Source of the DNA: Candidatus Borrarchaeum yapensis
GTDB lineage: Archaea > Asgardarchaeota > Sifarchaeia > Borrarchaeales > Borrarchaeaceae
Length of the DNA: 64,000 nt
Direction: 5' to 3'
Assembly (NCBI GenBank): GCA_016840515.1
Contig: JAEOSF010000004.1
Span: forward strand, 37,114-101,113
Below are positions 33,539 to 43,283 of this stretch, one piece after another. Within the stretch, counting starts at the first letter, position 1. Every line of letters begins with the position of its first letter. A program made the position numbers and the translations under genes. Below the pieces are notes generated by a model. It saw nothing but the letters and a program-made list of their open reading frames with translations, ran no database searches and was not told the DNA's origin.

Positions 33539-36292
33539 CTAGAGATTTTCTAGAGCTTCTATAACAAGTTTTTTTAGGTTAATCATTATTTCCTCAAATT
33601 TTGAAGTATTAGGACCTCCACCTATTACTAATCGCTCCTTTTTGTTTCCTCCAGCTCCTCCCCCAGCTATAGCGCAGGTTTCTTGTATAATTGGCATTAG
33701 ATTAATCAGAATTGCATTGCCAGATGACCCAACTATGGTAACTTTCTGGTTTTTATTTACTAAGATAGCTATAGTTGATGGATTTTCGTCAGTTATCTTC
33801 TTACTTAATTTTATTAATTCTTCTCGCGTTCCTGGAATTTCGGCCAATACTAATGAAATGTCATTAATAGTAATGGCGTTTTCGATGAGTTTTGGTATCT
33901 TTTCAAGAATTAACTCATCTGTCAATTTTTCAATAAGTTTTCCTCGTTCTTTCCATTCTTCAAAGAACTTAGTAGCAGTTCTTGGTACTTGATCTATTGG
34001 TACTCGAAGGATTTGAGCGGTTTTTTCAAGTAGTTGGTCTCTTTGTTGCATATATCTTATTGCCGCTTCTCCTGCTGTAAATTCTAGCCTGACAACCCCA
34101 TCTTGGATTCGTTCAGAACTAATTATTTTGATTACACCAGCCTCTCCAGTTAAACTAAGGTGAAGGCCTCCACACGCCTCAGCATCCCAGTCTTCTATCT
34201 TGATAATCCTGAGTTCTCTACCTCCGCCTGCTGCTCCTCCTTGATAAATTGTAAAGCCATACTCTCGTTCCGCTTCGTTTCTTAATTTCCATTCTGTTTG
34301 AATCGGTTTATTTTGCATAACGGCAAAATTCGCCTTAGCCTCGATTTCTCTCAATTCATCGGCAGATAATGATTTAAAATGTGAAATGTCTAGTCTTGCT
34401 CTTTCTGGTGACTTCTCAGCACCCACTTGCCAGACGTGCGATCCTAAAAGGGTTCTTGCAGCCGCATTAATTATATGTGTGGCAGTGTGATGTCTCATAA
34501 GTTCAATTCGACGCCCCCAGTTAATATGCCCTTGTATTGTTCGTCCTTCATACTCTTGCGGGATGATAGCATCAATCTTATGGACTATCACTTTCCCTAC
34601 GTTTAATACGTCTATAACTTTGAACTTATCTAAGGTTCCTGTGTCGAACAATTGTCCTCCGCTGGTAGGATAAAACATAGTCTTGTCAAGTACCAATTGG
34701 TTGCCGTCTATAATCTTCAGTATTCGTGCATTAAACTCAGTTTTGTATGGACCATTGGAGTAATATAGTCTATCTGTGGCATCTAAAGTTTTTACTTTTT
34801 GTTCAAGACCCTCTTCAATTAGTTTGGGTTTGTCTATAATCCTTTTTTCACTAAGTTCCTTGAAGAAATCTGCGGGGATGTCCACGGTGGTTCCTAATTT
34901 TTGTGCTTCCTCAGAAACTATTTCAGGAAGAATTCCATTAGCTGTGTACCACTCTGTTAGAATCTTACGATCGATTTTTTTCTTCTTTTTGAGGTGACGT
35001 TTTACCAAAGCACGTCCACTTTCAATGGTTTTATTGTATCGTTGTTTTTCTAAACTGAAGAGCTCATCAATTATTTCTGATGCGGTTTTTACACGCCGAT
35101 AAGTTTTCTGTAGGTATTCTATATGTTTATGACACATCTCAATAAGATCTAAATTGAAATCAAAATGGTTATTGAAAGTTATTGCCCTTCTAAGAAGCAT
35201 ACGAAGGTTATAACCTCCACCAATGTTGCTGGGGATAGCGCCATCTGCAACTGCAAAAACTAAGGTTCTCATATGATCGACAATTGCATAGACTGCTTCG
35301 AGCGGCGCTATTTCTCGTTCCAATTCTACGGGGTCAACTTCCAGTTGATGAGCAATATTCTTTCTAACCGAATCGATATTTTTAACTTCATCAACATCTA
35401 ATAGCCCTGCAAGTATCACATATTTACCTAGAAGTTGTTGATTTGTAGAAATGCCCACTTCTTTTTTTACAAACTCTAACACAGGTCCGAATGTAGCCTC
35501 ATATATTGTTGGGGAACCTTGTGTGAAGAATGCAAGACGTTCAAGTCCCCATCCGACATCTATAACGCGGATATCAAGTTGTTTATGAGCACCATTTGTA
35601 AATTGGTACTGCATAAAAACGTTATTAACGATCTCAAGTCCTTTTGAGAACGCTTCCAAACAGGGGCCGAAATTCCCTCCACCTGCCCACACATCTTCTT
35701 TATATGTGAGTTCTTCTTGAGGTATTCGCATTTCTTCTGTCAAAAATTTGAAATTTAGTTCTATACAACGATCCATCCAATATCCTTTAAGATGATCTGA
35801 ATTAAAGGCGTGCTGTCCTCCCATTATAAAAGAAGATAAATGACGACCAGTACGTCCGATATTATCTATATCAATGGTTCTTAAGCAGGGTTGTGGAATG
35901 ACGAGTGGATTTGCTGGCGGATCTACTGTTCCATTAACCACCCAGGGTTGAAAACAGGCGATTGAAGCAATGGTAAATGGAATATCATCTCTCCATCTAG
36001 CTACTATAGGATATTCGGATATTTTTGCATGACCATGTCGCTCAAAAAAGTCATTCCAGCGAGCGATTGCTTCGTGGAAATCCCAACCGCCATTTAGACT
36101 ATCTCCAATAAACTGATAGCCCCCTACGCATTGAGTATCTCCACATGATGAGTTCTTTTCAGGATTTAGTGTCCAATAGAAACTTCCACATTCATTACAT
36201 TGTTTTCGTGTGAATTCCTTCTCCCGAAATATCTCAACTTCATAGTGATATCTTGTGAACATTTTCCTGAGTTCTGCTTTCGAAATCGCCAT
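33539..36292 (-). CDS. alaS: Alanyl-tRNA synthetase (archaeal type)
   Basis: 917 residues, class II. The archaeal N-terminal extension carries a zinc knuckle region (RKQCNECGSFYWTLNPEKNSSCGDTQC). Catalytic motifs follow: RWRDDIPFTIASIACFQPWV, the GGGNFGPCLEAF segment (about residues 207-218) and VGWGLERLAFF. The editing domain has the RHHTATHIINAAARTLLG zinc site (about residues 594-611) and CGGLHL (about residue 715). The C-terminal DHH-like domain ends with glycine-rich AGGGAGGNKKERLVIGGG. It charges tRNA-Ala and clears mischarged Ser and Gly. Full length, monocistronic. Confidence 0.96.
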   Translation of the reverse strand: MAISKAELRKMFTRYHYEVEIFREKEFTRKQCNECGSFYWTLNPEKNSSCGDTQCVGGYQFIGDSLNGGWDFHEAIARWNDFFERHGHAKISEYPIVARWRDDIPFTIASIACFQPWVVNGTVDPPANPLVIPQPCLRTIDIDNIGRTGRHLSSFIMGGQHAFNSDHLKGYWMDRCIELNFKFLTEEMRIPQEELTYKEDVWAGGGNFGPCLEAFSKGLEIVNNVFMQYQFTNGAHKQLDIRVIDVGWGLERLAFFTQGSPTIYEATFGPVLEFVKKEVGISTNQQLLGKYVILAGLLDVDEVKNIDSVRKNIAHQLEVDPVELEREIAPLEAVYAIVDHMRTLVFAVADGAIPSNIGGGYNLRMLLRRAITFNNHFDFNLDLIEMCHKHIEYLQKTYRRVKTASEIIDELFSLEKQRYNKTIESGRALVKRHLKKKKKIDRKILTEWYTANGILPEIVSEEAQKLGTTVDIPADFFKELSEKRIIDKPKLIEEGLEQKVKTLDATDRLYYSNGPYKTEFNARILKIIDGNQLVLDKTMFYPTSGGQLFDTGTLDKFKVIDVLNVGKVIVHKIDAIIPQEYEGRTIQGHINWGRRIELMRHHTATHIINAAARTLLGSHVWQVGAEKSPERARLDISHFKSLSADELREIEAKANFAVMQNKPIQTEWKLRNEAEREYGFTIYQGGAAGGGRELRIIKIEDWDAEACGGLHLSLTGEAGVIKIISSERIQDGVVRLEFTAGEAAIRYMQQRDQLLEKTAQILRVPIDQVPRTATKFFEEWKERGKLIEKLTDELILEKIPKLIENAITINDISLVLAEIPGTREELIKLSKKITDENPSTIAILVNKNQKVTIVGSSGNAILINLMPIIQETCAIAGGGAGGNKKERLVIGGGPNTSKFEEIMINLKKLVIEALENL

Positions 36293-36349
36293 TCTAAACC
36301 ACCAAAGGACTTCAATGCAAATATTGTAATCTTACTTAGTTCTTTATGT

Positions 36350-36384
36350 CAAGTTTAAATATACCACAAAGGAGATTTAAATAA
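36350..36384. promoter_or_regulatory. Possible divergent promoter between alaS and a zinc-ribbon gene
   Basis: Two TATA-like runs, gtttaaatata (about 36353-36363) and gatttaaataaag (about 36370-36382), lie in the 168-base spacer. They could serve alaS (minus) and the gene at 36461 (plus) respectively. This rests on motif resemblance only. Confidence 0.35.
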
Positions 36385-36460
36385 AGTTTCGCGAAGGATC
36401 AATCAAATAAATAGAAAGACAAAACTTAATCTGTTAATGTAAGGAGAGTATATACAAAAA

Positions 36461-36700
36461 ATGTCAAAATCATCTAGAAAAAAGAAAGAAACAGTATGCC
36501 CCGAATGTGCAGGCACAATGAAATATGATAGATACGTTAGATTAATGGTATGCCAACGTTGTGGTCTAGCAGTTACTCGGGAAGAACTCGATAAAATGCG
36601 TGCTGAACTGCGCAAGTTTGCGCAGGTCGAAGATACAGAAGATGAAAAAAGACGCAGTAGGAAGGAATATCTAGACTGGTATTTGGGTCAAAAAGAATAG
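36461..36700 (+). CDS. Small TFIIB-like zinc-ribbon protein
   Basis: 79 residues with one zinc ribbon, CPECAGTMKYDRYVRLMVCQRCG, resembling the TFIIB or RpoM N-terminal ribbon. A charged alpha-helical tail follows (TREELDKMRAELRKFA, then KRRSRKEYLDWYLG). The ATG follows an AAGGAG ribosome binding site about 17 bases upstream. Function unknown; nucleic-acid or translation association is only suggested by fold and basic character. Confidence 0.7.
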   Translation: MSKSSRKKKETVCPECAGTMKYDRYVRLMVCQRCGLAVTREELDKMRAELRKFAQVEDTEDEKRRSRKEYLDWYLGQKE

Positions 36701-36809
36701 GATTCTTCCCTATGTTAATGAAATAATCTGTAACTTTAAAAGCTATATTGTACTTGTTTTAAATGAATTTTTTTCTCATTGACTATTTCAAAAAAAAAAG
36801 GCGATAATA

Positions 36810-37952
36810 GTGGTTTGGAGACTTTTACGCCCAGATGCGAAAAAAGTATGGGATGATTCAGTTGTCAAGACATTGCTCAAGCGTTATTGGGATATATTAA
36901 ATGAAAAAAAACCTGCTAAATATCTTATTTCAAAAAGAATTGATGCAAAAGTTGCGTTGAATGAAGAACTTCCAAAATTATGGAATGCACATGAACGGAT
37001 TAGAAAGAATTTTAAAAACATAATTCAGAGAATTGATAGCGGAGAACTTGAATTCAATTTATTAAACACACCCAAAGTATCCTATTTAGACCTAAAAGTA
37101 GAACTTGCTCAAAGAATGCTTGAAGAATGCATCTTCTGCGAAAGGCGATGCCGGGTTAATAGGCGAAAAGGGGAAAAGGGAACTTGGTGTAAACTAGATG
37201 GAAGAGCTCGTATTAGTAGTGCTTTCTTGCATCACGGTGAGGAATCGCCACTTGTCCCGAGCGGTACAATCTTCTTTACCAGTTGTAACTTCTGTTGTGT
37301 GTTTTGCCAAAATTATGATATATCACAAGTTTACCCAGAAAATGGTGTAGAAGTTTCTCCTGAAAAACTTGCATCAATAGCGAGAAACCTAAAACGCGAA
37401 GGTGCGCGAAATATAAATTATGTTGGAGGAGATCCGACCCCTAACCTTCATGTAATCGTAGAATCTCTAAAACATAATAGTGTGAAAGAATACAATAGTG
37501 TAAATGTGACGCAACTCTGGAATTCAAATCTTTACTGTTCTGAAGAAACCATGAAGATTTTACTCGATATCATGGACTTTTGGTTACCGGATATGAAATA
37601 CTATTCTGATGAGTGCGCTAAAGAGTTTTCCATTGTTCCTAAATACTGGAAGGTCGTCTCAAGAAATCTTAAGATGGCTTACGATTATGGTGGATTAGAT
37701 CATGGTGAAATAATAATCCGACATCTAGTAATGCCGAATCATGTCGATTGCTGTACACTTCCAATTCTAGAATGGATTGCTGAAAACTGCCCAAAGGCAC
37801 TTGTGAATATAATGGCGCAATATCGTCCAACACACTTAGTTGGAAGCAATAAAAAATATAGTAGTATTAATCGAAGACCTACTTCGGCAGAAATGGACAA
37901 AGCCTACAAATTTGCAGATAAGTTAGGCATCATCTGGAAACCCGTAAGTTAG
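36810..37952 (+). CDS. Radical SAM protein, PflX / pyruvate-formate-lyase-activating-enzyme-like
   Basis: 380 residues. The radical SAM [4Fe-4S] motif is FFTSCNFCCVFCQNYDIS (C-x3-C-x2-C, about residues 155-172). It is preceded by a cysteine-rich segment CIFCERRCRVNRRKG with a third cysteine in KGTWCK, typical of the archaeal PflX-like (MJ0804) family. A glycine-rich NYVGGDPTPNLH SAM-binding strand follows. The family is annotated as glycyl-radical or AMMECR1-type activases, but the substrate is generally unknown. Start GTG 36810 follows AAAGGCGAT. Confidence 0.85.
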   Translation: MVWRLLRPDAKKVWDDSVVKTLLKRYWDILNEKKPAKYLISKRIDAKVALNEELPKLWNAHERIRKNFKNIIQRIDSGELEFNLLNTPKVSYLDLKVELAQRMLEECIFCERRCRVNRRKGEKGTWCKLDGRARISSAFLHHGEESPLVPSGTIFFTSCNFCCVFCQNYDISQVYPENGVEVSPEKLASIARNLKREGARNINYVGGDPTPNLHVIVESLKHNSVKEYNSVNVTQLWNSNLYCSEETMKILLDIMDFWLPDMKYYSDECAKEFSIVPKYWKVVSRNLKMAYDYGGLDHGEIIIRHLVMPNHVDCCTLPILEWIAENCPKALVNIMAQYRPTHLVGSNKKYSSINRRPTSAEMDKAYKFADKLGIIWKPVS

Positions 37953-37993
37953 AAATTAAAAAGAAATTAAGAGTTCTTTATAGAGCGAGATTT

Positions 37994-38299
37994 TTAAGCC
38001 ATTTTTATTATTTCAAACTTCCTAGTTCTAGGATAACTCCTAGGATGCATTTTGTCACAGTCCTTACATTTAAGGCGTAAATCCACTTTCTTTGATGTTT
38101 TTGAAGCCATTTTCGCTTGTGTAATCGCTTTCTTTGAGTATTTACCTTTGTTTCCATATCCTTTTTTATGTCGTTCAGCTCGACGTTGTCCTTTAGAAAG
38201 GGTTCTTCTGGCTTTACCTTTGACTTCGGAAACGTTGTGTGTAGTATGTCTACGACAGAAGGGGCAGTACGCACGTATAATTGATGGAAATTTAACCAT
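37994..38299 (-). CDS. rpl44e: Large ribosomal subunit protein eL42 (L44e)
   Basis: 101 residues from ATG 38299 (MVKFPSIIRAYCPFCRRHT), with a GGTGA ribosome binding site eight bases upstream. It has a zinc knuckle CPFC near the N terminus and CKDC (LKCKDCDKMH) near the C terminus, with the basic GYGNKGKYSKKAITQAKMA core. It binds near the E site of the large subunit. In most archaea rps27e follows; here no rps27e lies directly downstream. Confidence 0.94.
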   Translation of the reverse strand: MVKFPSIIRAYCPFCRRHTTHNVSEVKGKARRTLSKGQRRAERHKKGYGNKGKYSKKAITQAKMASKTSKKVDLRLKCKDCDKMHPRSYPRTRKFEIIKMA

Positions 38300-38408
38300 T
38301 AGTGTCACCTAAATCGAATATTTTTCTTTTTCGCTCTTGCAGTCTAATCACACATGTATCCTTTTAAGTCTTTTTCAAAACTAAAGAGACGAATAAATCG
38401 TCTCAGAA

Positions 38409-40328
38409 CTATGAGGGAACTGGCGCGTTGAAGTCAATTGTGAACTTTTTCTTTTCATCAGTAATTATTTTAGTACTACTTACTATTTTTAAAAAATCCA
38501 TCTCGTCCTCACTATCGAACACCAATGCATGTTGAAGTACTTCCTCGATTCGTTCAACAGGAACGATTTCAATTTTATCCATGTATTTTGCCTCAAGGAT
38601 GACATCTTTCTTATTTGCCAAAGGAATAAGAACTTTTTTGAGTCCCGCCTCGCATGCTGCTTCTATTTTCGGTGTCACGCCTCCAACAGGGAGAACATCT
38701 CCACGCACACTAATTGACCCAGTCATGGCTACCGATTGATCAATTGGTATTCCTCTTATCGAGGAAAAAACAGCAGTTGCAACTGAAATAGAAGCGCTAT
38801 CGCCTTCAACACCTTCGTGGGTTTGGAGGAATTGAATATGTATGTCATACTTCGTGACATCCTCTCCGCTGTATTTCTTAATTAATGCGCTGACGTTCTG
38901 AACCGCCTCATTAGCTATATCGCCCAATTTACCAGTAGCTATAATTCTTCCTTCATCTGAGCTTAGAGCAGGCACAACCTCTGCTTCCAGTGGTAGTACA
39001 ATCCCGCTTGCACCTATTCGTGGATCTCCAATAATCGCTAGCCCATTAACTCTTCCAACAATTTCCCCTGTTACTCGAATGACCTCATATTCTCGTTTCT
39101 GCTCAATGTATTTATCGCCGATTTGTTGTTCTAGACTTCGTGCCATTGTTTTCGCATTAATGATATGCTCCGCAGTAACGTTTATAGCGCCTTGCTCACT
39201 TGCAAGATCACCAGCTGCCCTGATCAAACCTCCAAGATCTCTTAACATCAACGTTAGATGTCCTTTTCTACCGGCTCTTCTTCTTCCCTCGCGGATGATC
39301 TCGATAACTGCCTCTTTAGTGAAGTGTGGAATTTTGCCGTCCTTGGTCACTTCTTGCGCGACAAATTGCGCGTATGCCCTCCGATTTTCTAAGGTGTCTG
39401 GTAACGTCTCGTTGATGTAAACTTCATATCCGTACCCGCGTATTCTTGAACGTAGAGCCGGATGCATATTTTTGACAGTATCTAAATTGCCAGCGGCAAT
39501 TAGTATGAAATCGCATGGAACGGGCTCTGTTCGAACCATAGCACCGCTACTTAATTCGCTCTGACCCGTTATTTGGAACTTTTTCTCTTGCATTGCCGTT
39601 AAAAGGTCGTGTTGGGTTCTTAGTTTAAGAGTTGCAATTTCGTCAATGAACAAAACTCCTTTGTGTGCCTTATGAATTAAGCCTGCTTCAACGCGTTCAT
39701 GAGCAGGAGTTCCTAGTCCTCCAGACTGGAATGGGTCGTGGCGAACATCCCCAAGCATAGCACCTGCATGTGCCCCTGTTGCTTCAAGAAAGGGTGCGTA
39801 TTCTTTTCTGCAATTATCCACTAACAGCTTTGGAACGAGCTGTTCAGATCTTATCTTCACCTGATTTATGATCAGGAATGCTACAAGGGCTACAAATATG
39901 CCCATAAGCCATTGTCCAGTCATAAAGGCTAAAATAATAATAATTGTAGGAAGGATGATCGAAATGAAATTTCGAAGACCTTTTGATTTGTTAGCTCTTT
40001 GTAGGTGGTATTGAACTATTTGTTCTCCGCTCCCAGCAGGTACCACAACGATTTTCGGCGTGTTTGGATCTTTCCTGTTTGGAATGGCGAGGATATCTTC
40101 CATCTGCTCCTTCGGAATGAGTTGTGACATTGCCTGACCTAAAAGACTCTTGCCAGTACCAGGCGGACCTATCAAAAGGACGTTTCGTTTCTTTGCGGCG
40201 GCTTTGCGAATTACCGACACGCCACGGTCCTGTCCGATTACTTGGTCGATCAAAAGTCTGGATACGGTTAAATCTTTTGTAGTTTTAAAATCAATGTCTA
40301 ATTCTTCGCTAAATGTTTTTTCGTCCAT
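38409..40328 (-). CDS. lonB: Archaeal membrane-anchored Lon protease (LonB)
   Basis: 639 residues. AAA+ Walker A GPPGTGKSLLGQ (about residues 55-66); two transmembrane helices (about residues 125-160) inserted between Walker A and B, as in archaeal LonB; Walker B GVLFIDEIATL (about residue 230). The C-terminal serine protease domain has catalytic Ser in EGDSASISVATA (about residue 510) and Lys in GGVTPKIEAACEAG (about residue 553). It is an ATP-dependent membrane protease for quality control. The ATG follows GAGGTAAC. Full length. Confidence 0.96.
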   Translation of the reverse strand: MDEKTFSEELDIDFKTTKDLTVSRLLIDQVIGQDRGVSVIRKAAAKKRNVLLIGPPGTGKSLLGQAMSQLIPKEQMEDILAIPNRKDPNTPKIVVVPAGSGEQIVQYHLQRANKSKGLRNFISIILPTIIIILAFMTGQWLMGIFVALVAFLIINQVKIRSEQLVPKLLVDNCRKEYAPFLEATGAHAGAMLGDVRHDPFQSGGLGTPAHERVEAGLIHKAHKGVLFIDEIATLKLRTQHDLLTAMQEKKFQITGQSELSSGAMVRTEPVPCDFILIAAGNLDTVKNMHPALRSRIRGYGYEVYINETLPDTLENRRAYAQFVAQEVTKDGKIPHFTKEAVIEIIREGRRRAGRKGHLTLMLRDLGGLIRAAGDLASEQGAINVTAEHIINAKTMARSLEQQIGDKYIEQKREYEVIRVTGEIVGRVNGLAIIGDPRIGASGIVLPLEAEVVPALSSDEGRIIATGKLGDIANEAVQNVSALIKKYSGEDVTKYDIHIQFLQTHEGVEGDSASISVATAVFSSIRGIPIDQSVAMTGSISVRGDVLPVGGVTPKIEAACEAGLKKVLIPLANKKDVILEAKYMDKIEIVPVERIEEVLQHALVFDSEDEMDFLKIVSSTKIITDEKKKFTIDFNAPVPS

Positions 40329-40577
40329 ATAGTGTTACCTCTTTTTTCTAGATTTGATTTCGTGCATAAGCAGTCAATATATGAAGAATTGTAAATATTT
40401 GCATCTTAAAAACTGTTGAATATTGTCAGAGATATCTCTTCAAAGGGTCTCTTCAAGTATATTGAAAAACCACTATTACTTTTATATATATCCTTCACGG
40501 AGAAATCGAAGTTAAATGACTTAAACTGAAAAATTGGAATATAAAATTTTAGATTCCTCGCCAACTAAGTTCAAAAA

Positions 40578-41138
40578 CTACTTAGCATCCTCTGATAAAC
40601 TTATTTCTTCTATTTTTAGTTTTTTCGGATCTTGAGCTTCGATAGTGCTTATTCCAAGCGGATCTTCTATAATAAGTGTAAAATGAAGTTCTCCTGCTAT
40701 AGCTCGATCTATATCCAATAATAGCTTTTTAATTTTTTCTTTTTCCTCTTTAGAATCAGCCCATGAGTTTAACGTTTGCATAGCAGATTTAGCCCTTTGA
40801 AGTACACCTTCAACATTTGTAATGAATGGATCAGATGACATTCTAGACTCCAGACTGAAACCGAGTTCTGGGATTTTTATCGATGCTGTGTTTGACTTAA
40901 TTACCCGTGAAGTTAGATCAGAAGGATCCGAAACAGATAACGTATATCTATGAGGTGAACTTTCTTCAAGCGGATATGACCAACTTTGTCGAAATCCGCA
41001 GTTGCGACAGAGACTCGAATATAGTAAGGTTTGCCCAAAATGTGGGACGTTGATCTCTCTTGCGGTAACTTTCATAGTTTGATTGTTACATACAGGACAT
41101 CTCTCTCCATCGGACACAGAGAGATATTTTTCACTCAT
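40578..41138 (-). CDS. ZPR1-like zinc-finger protein
   Basis: 186 residues. The N-terminal C4 zinc finger CPVCNNQTMKVTAREINVPHFG...CRNCGFR is diagnostic of the archaeal ZPR1 domain, followed by the A/B beta domain with SWSYPLEE. Eukaryotic ZPR1 has two such units and is a folding chaperone for elongation factor EF1A; archaea have one unit. The role here is inferred from the family. Monocistronic; the ATG has a weak GGTGAAAA ribosome binding site. Confidence 0.85.
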   Translation of the reverse strand: MSEKYLSVSDGERCPVCNNQTMKVTAREINVPHFGQTLLYSSLCRNCGFRQSWSYPLEESSPHRYTLSVSDPSDLTSRVIKSNTASIKIPELGFSLESRMSSDPFITNVEGVLQRAKSAMQTLNSWADSKEEKEKIKKLLLDIDRAIAGELHFTLIIEDPLGISTIEAQDPKKLKIEEISLSEDAK

Positions 41139-41410
41139 ACTTTTTCACCGTTTCTATTGAATATAGTGACTTACAATGGTCCTCTTTATCAAACAATATA
41201 GCACATCGCCTTTCCTTCTCTCAATTGATGGTGTTTATGTGAAGTTTTTTAAACGCTTTGAAAATACTAAAGAAATTCACTGAATTCATACCATATCTTT
41301 TGAGTTTGATTGCAGTTAATCGATCCAAATGCTTTTTGCGAAAAATGAGCAGAGAAAATACAAAAATTAACTAGTATACACGAGTTCAAACAAAAGACGA
41401 GGTCCGGAAC

Positions 41411-43243
41411 ATGGAAGAACAGTCATATCATACCAAAAATGTATCGAGGGTTGTGGGGCTGTACAAGGGGCTTTTCTCAGTCCCCTCAAGCAGTAAATTG
41501 GTCTTAATTGCCATTATCTCAAGTTTTTTCTATGGTTTGATCCTATTAGAATTCCCTGTTACCTCTCTTTTGGGCATAATAACTGATTTACTAGTATTTG
41601 GGTTAACAATTTTTCTTATCCCCATAGTTTTCTCTAGCATCGTTTCATATTCACTTCTCGGCGAGGATCGCCAAGTTTTAACATTTCGTCGCCTGATTGC
41701 GATAGGTGTCATTAGTAACGTCTTCTTAGGAATAATACTCCTTTTTGGAAGGCTTAGCGTGGCAGTTTTCCAATCCGACAGAATTCTTCTTACATCGGCT
41801 ATTCTTGGAGTAGCAACTATAGTCATTTTGAGATACCTCGGCTTTACGTTTCTCTCACCACAGACAATAAGTAATACGCTACTCCACACGTTTATTCATC
41901 CAATACTTAGTCTGGTAGCATTCACTTGGCTGAAGTTTGACAATAATTCAATCCGTATTTTTTTAGCTTTTAGTATAGTTTCAGTTGTTTTACTGCTTGG
42001 AATGTACCTCTACCTCAAAAAGGTTAGTAATTCTGTAAAAAAGATTGTTGGAGTGAAAGGAGATGCTCTCTTTCGTGCATTTATTAAGGATTGGTTTGGA
42101 GGAAAAAGTGATGACTTAGAGGCTCTTCTTGAAGATATAGGGGAAGTAACGAACCTCCCAATCACTTTACTTCTCTTTCGTCGAGAAAAAGAGCTAAAAG
42201 CTATATTTATTATCCCTTCCTTCCATCCAGGCCCATTTAAAGATGTTGGAAGTAGTATTTTACCATTCTATTTATGCCGGAAGTTAAAAGAACAATTCAA
42301 TTGTGAAATATTAGTATTTCACGGCCCTTCAACGCACGCGCTGAACCTTGTAAGTCAAAGAGAAAATGAAAATGCACTATCACAAATACAGAATCTTCTC
42401 AAGAAAAATATTACGTTCGAATCATCAGCGACTCCCTTTGTAAGAATAATAGGTGAAGAATTCCAGATAGGTTGCCAGAAATTCAATGAGAAGATTGTTT
42501 TGATAGCCACAAGGTCTCCTAAAACAATGGAGGACATTTCGCTTGAAGTTAGTTTATCTTTAATTGATGCTATAAAGAATCGCTTTGGAACAGAGATAAC
42601 CGTAATTGATGGCCATAATTGCTTGGGTGAAGATTCTCCCTTTATTGTCCCAGGATCCAAACTTGCCAGTCAATTACTGATAGACGGAGAAAAAGCAATA
42701 GAAGAAATCCAAGAAAAAAAGAGTTCTGAACTGAAAATAGGAATTCATCGTATATATCCTGACATTAAGAAAGAAGAAGGAATGGGCGAATGTGGAATTG
42801 CAGTATTGCTTGTAGAGGTCGCTGAACAAAGGACCGCTTATGTTCTTTTCGATAGTAATAATATGATTACTGGTCTCAGAGAAAAAATCATTCAAAACAT
42901 ACAAGAAGTGGACGAAATGGAGGTAATGACATCGGATACACACACAGTGAATGCATTAGGTCCAAGTAGGAGCGGCTATCATCCTATTGGAGAAGTAATT
43001 GATCATCAAAAAATTATCTCATATGTTCAGGAGGTCATTTCGCAAGCGAGCAAGAATATAGAAGAAGTCGAAGTAGGAATCATTAAAGGGAATTTAGAAA
43101 ATGTAAAAGTGATTGGTGACAGAGGGTTTGAGAACCTTTTAGAGGGAGTCGCAAGTGCTGCTCATATCGCTAAAACGACGTTCCCAATTATTTTTTTTGT
43201 GCTTTATCTGGTTTCTATAGTATTTCTCTTTTTCTTCTTCTAA
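41411..43243 (+). CDS. DUF2070 family membrane protein
   Basis: 610 residues. Seven or so transmembrane helices occupy residues 25-210, then a large soluble domain (about residues 215-580) and a final helix (FPIIFFVLYLVSIVFLFFFF) at the extreme C terminus. The soluble domain has PSFHPGPFKDVGSSILP, FHGPSTHALNLVS, VIDGHNCLGEDSPF and TSDTHTVNALGPSRSGYHPIGE. These His/Asp-rich motifs match DUF2070 as I remember it and suggest a metal-dependent hydrolase. The family function is unknown. Confidence 0.82.
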   Translation: MEEQSYHTKNVSRVVGLYKGLFSVPSSSKLVLIAIISSFFYGLILLEFPVTSLLGIITDLLVFGLTIFLIPIVFSSIVSYSLLGEDRQVLTFRRLIAIGVISNVFLGIILLFGRLSVAVFQSDRILLTSAILGVATIVILRYLGFTFLSPQTISNTLLHTFIHPILSLVAFTWLKFDNNSIRIFLAFSIVSVVLLLGMYLYLKKVSNSVKKIVGVKGDALFRAFIKDWFGGKSDDLEALLEDIGEVTNLPITLLLFRREKELKAIFIIPSFHPGPFKDVGSSILPFYLCRKLKEQFNCEILVFHGPSTHALNLVSQRENENALSQIQNLLKKNITFESSATPFVRIIGEEFQIGCQKFNEKIVLIATRSPKTMEDISLEVSLSLIDAIKNRFGTEITVIDGHNCLGEDSPFIVPGSKLASQLLIDGEKAIEEIQEKKSSELKIGIHRIYPDIKKEEGMGECGIAVLLVEVAEQRTAYVLFDSNNMITGLREKIIQNIQEVDEMEVMTSDTHTVNALGPSRSGYHPIGEVIDHQKIISYVQEVISQASKNIEEVEVGIIKGNLENVKVIGDRGFENLLEGVASAAHIAKTTFPIIFFVLYLVSIVFLFFFF

Positions 43244-43283
43244 TAATAAAAAATAGAGTTGCCAGTTTAGAAAAGAAACATTA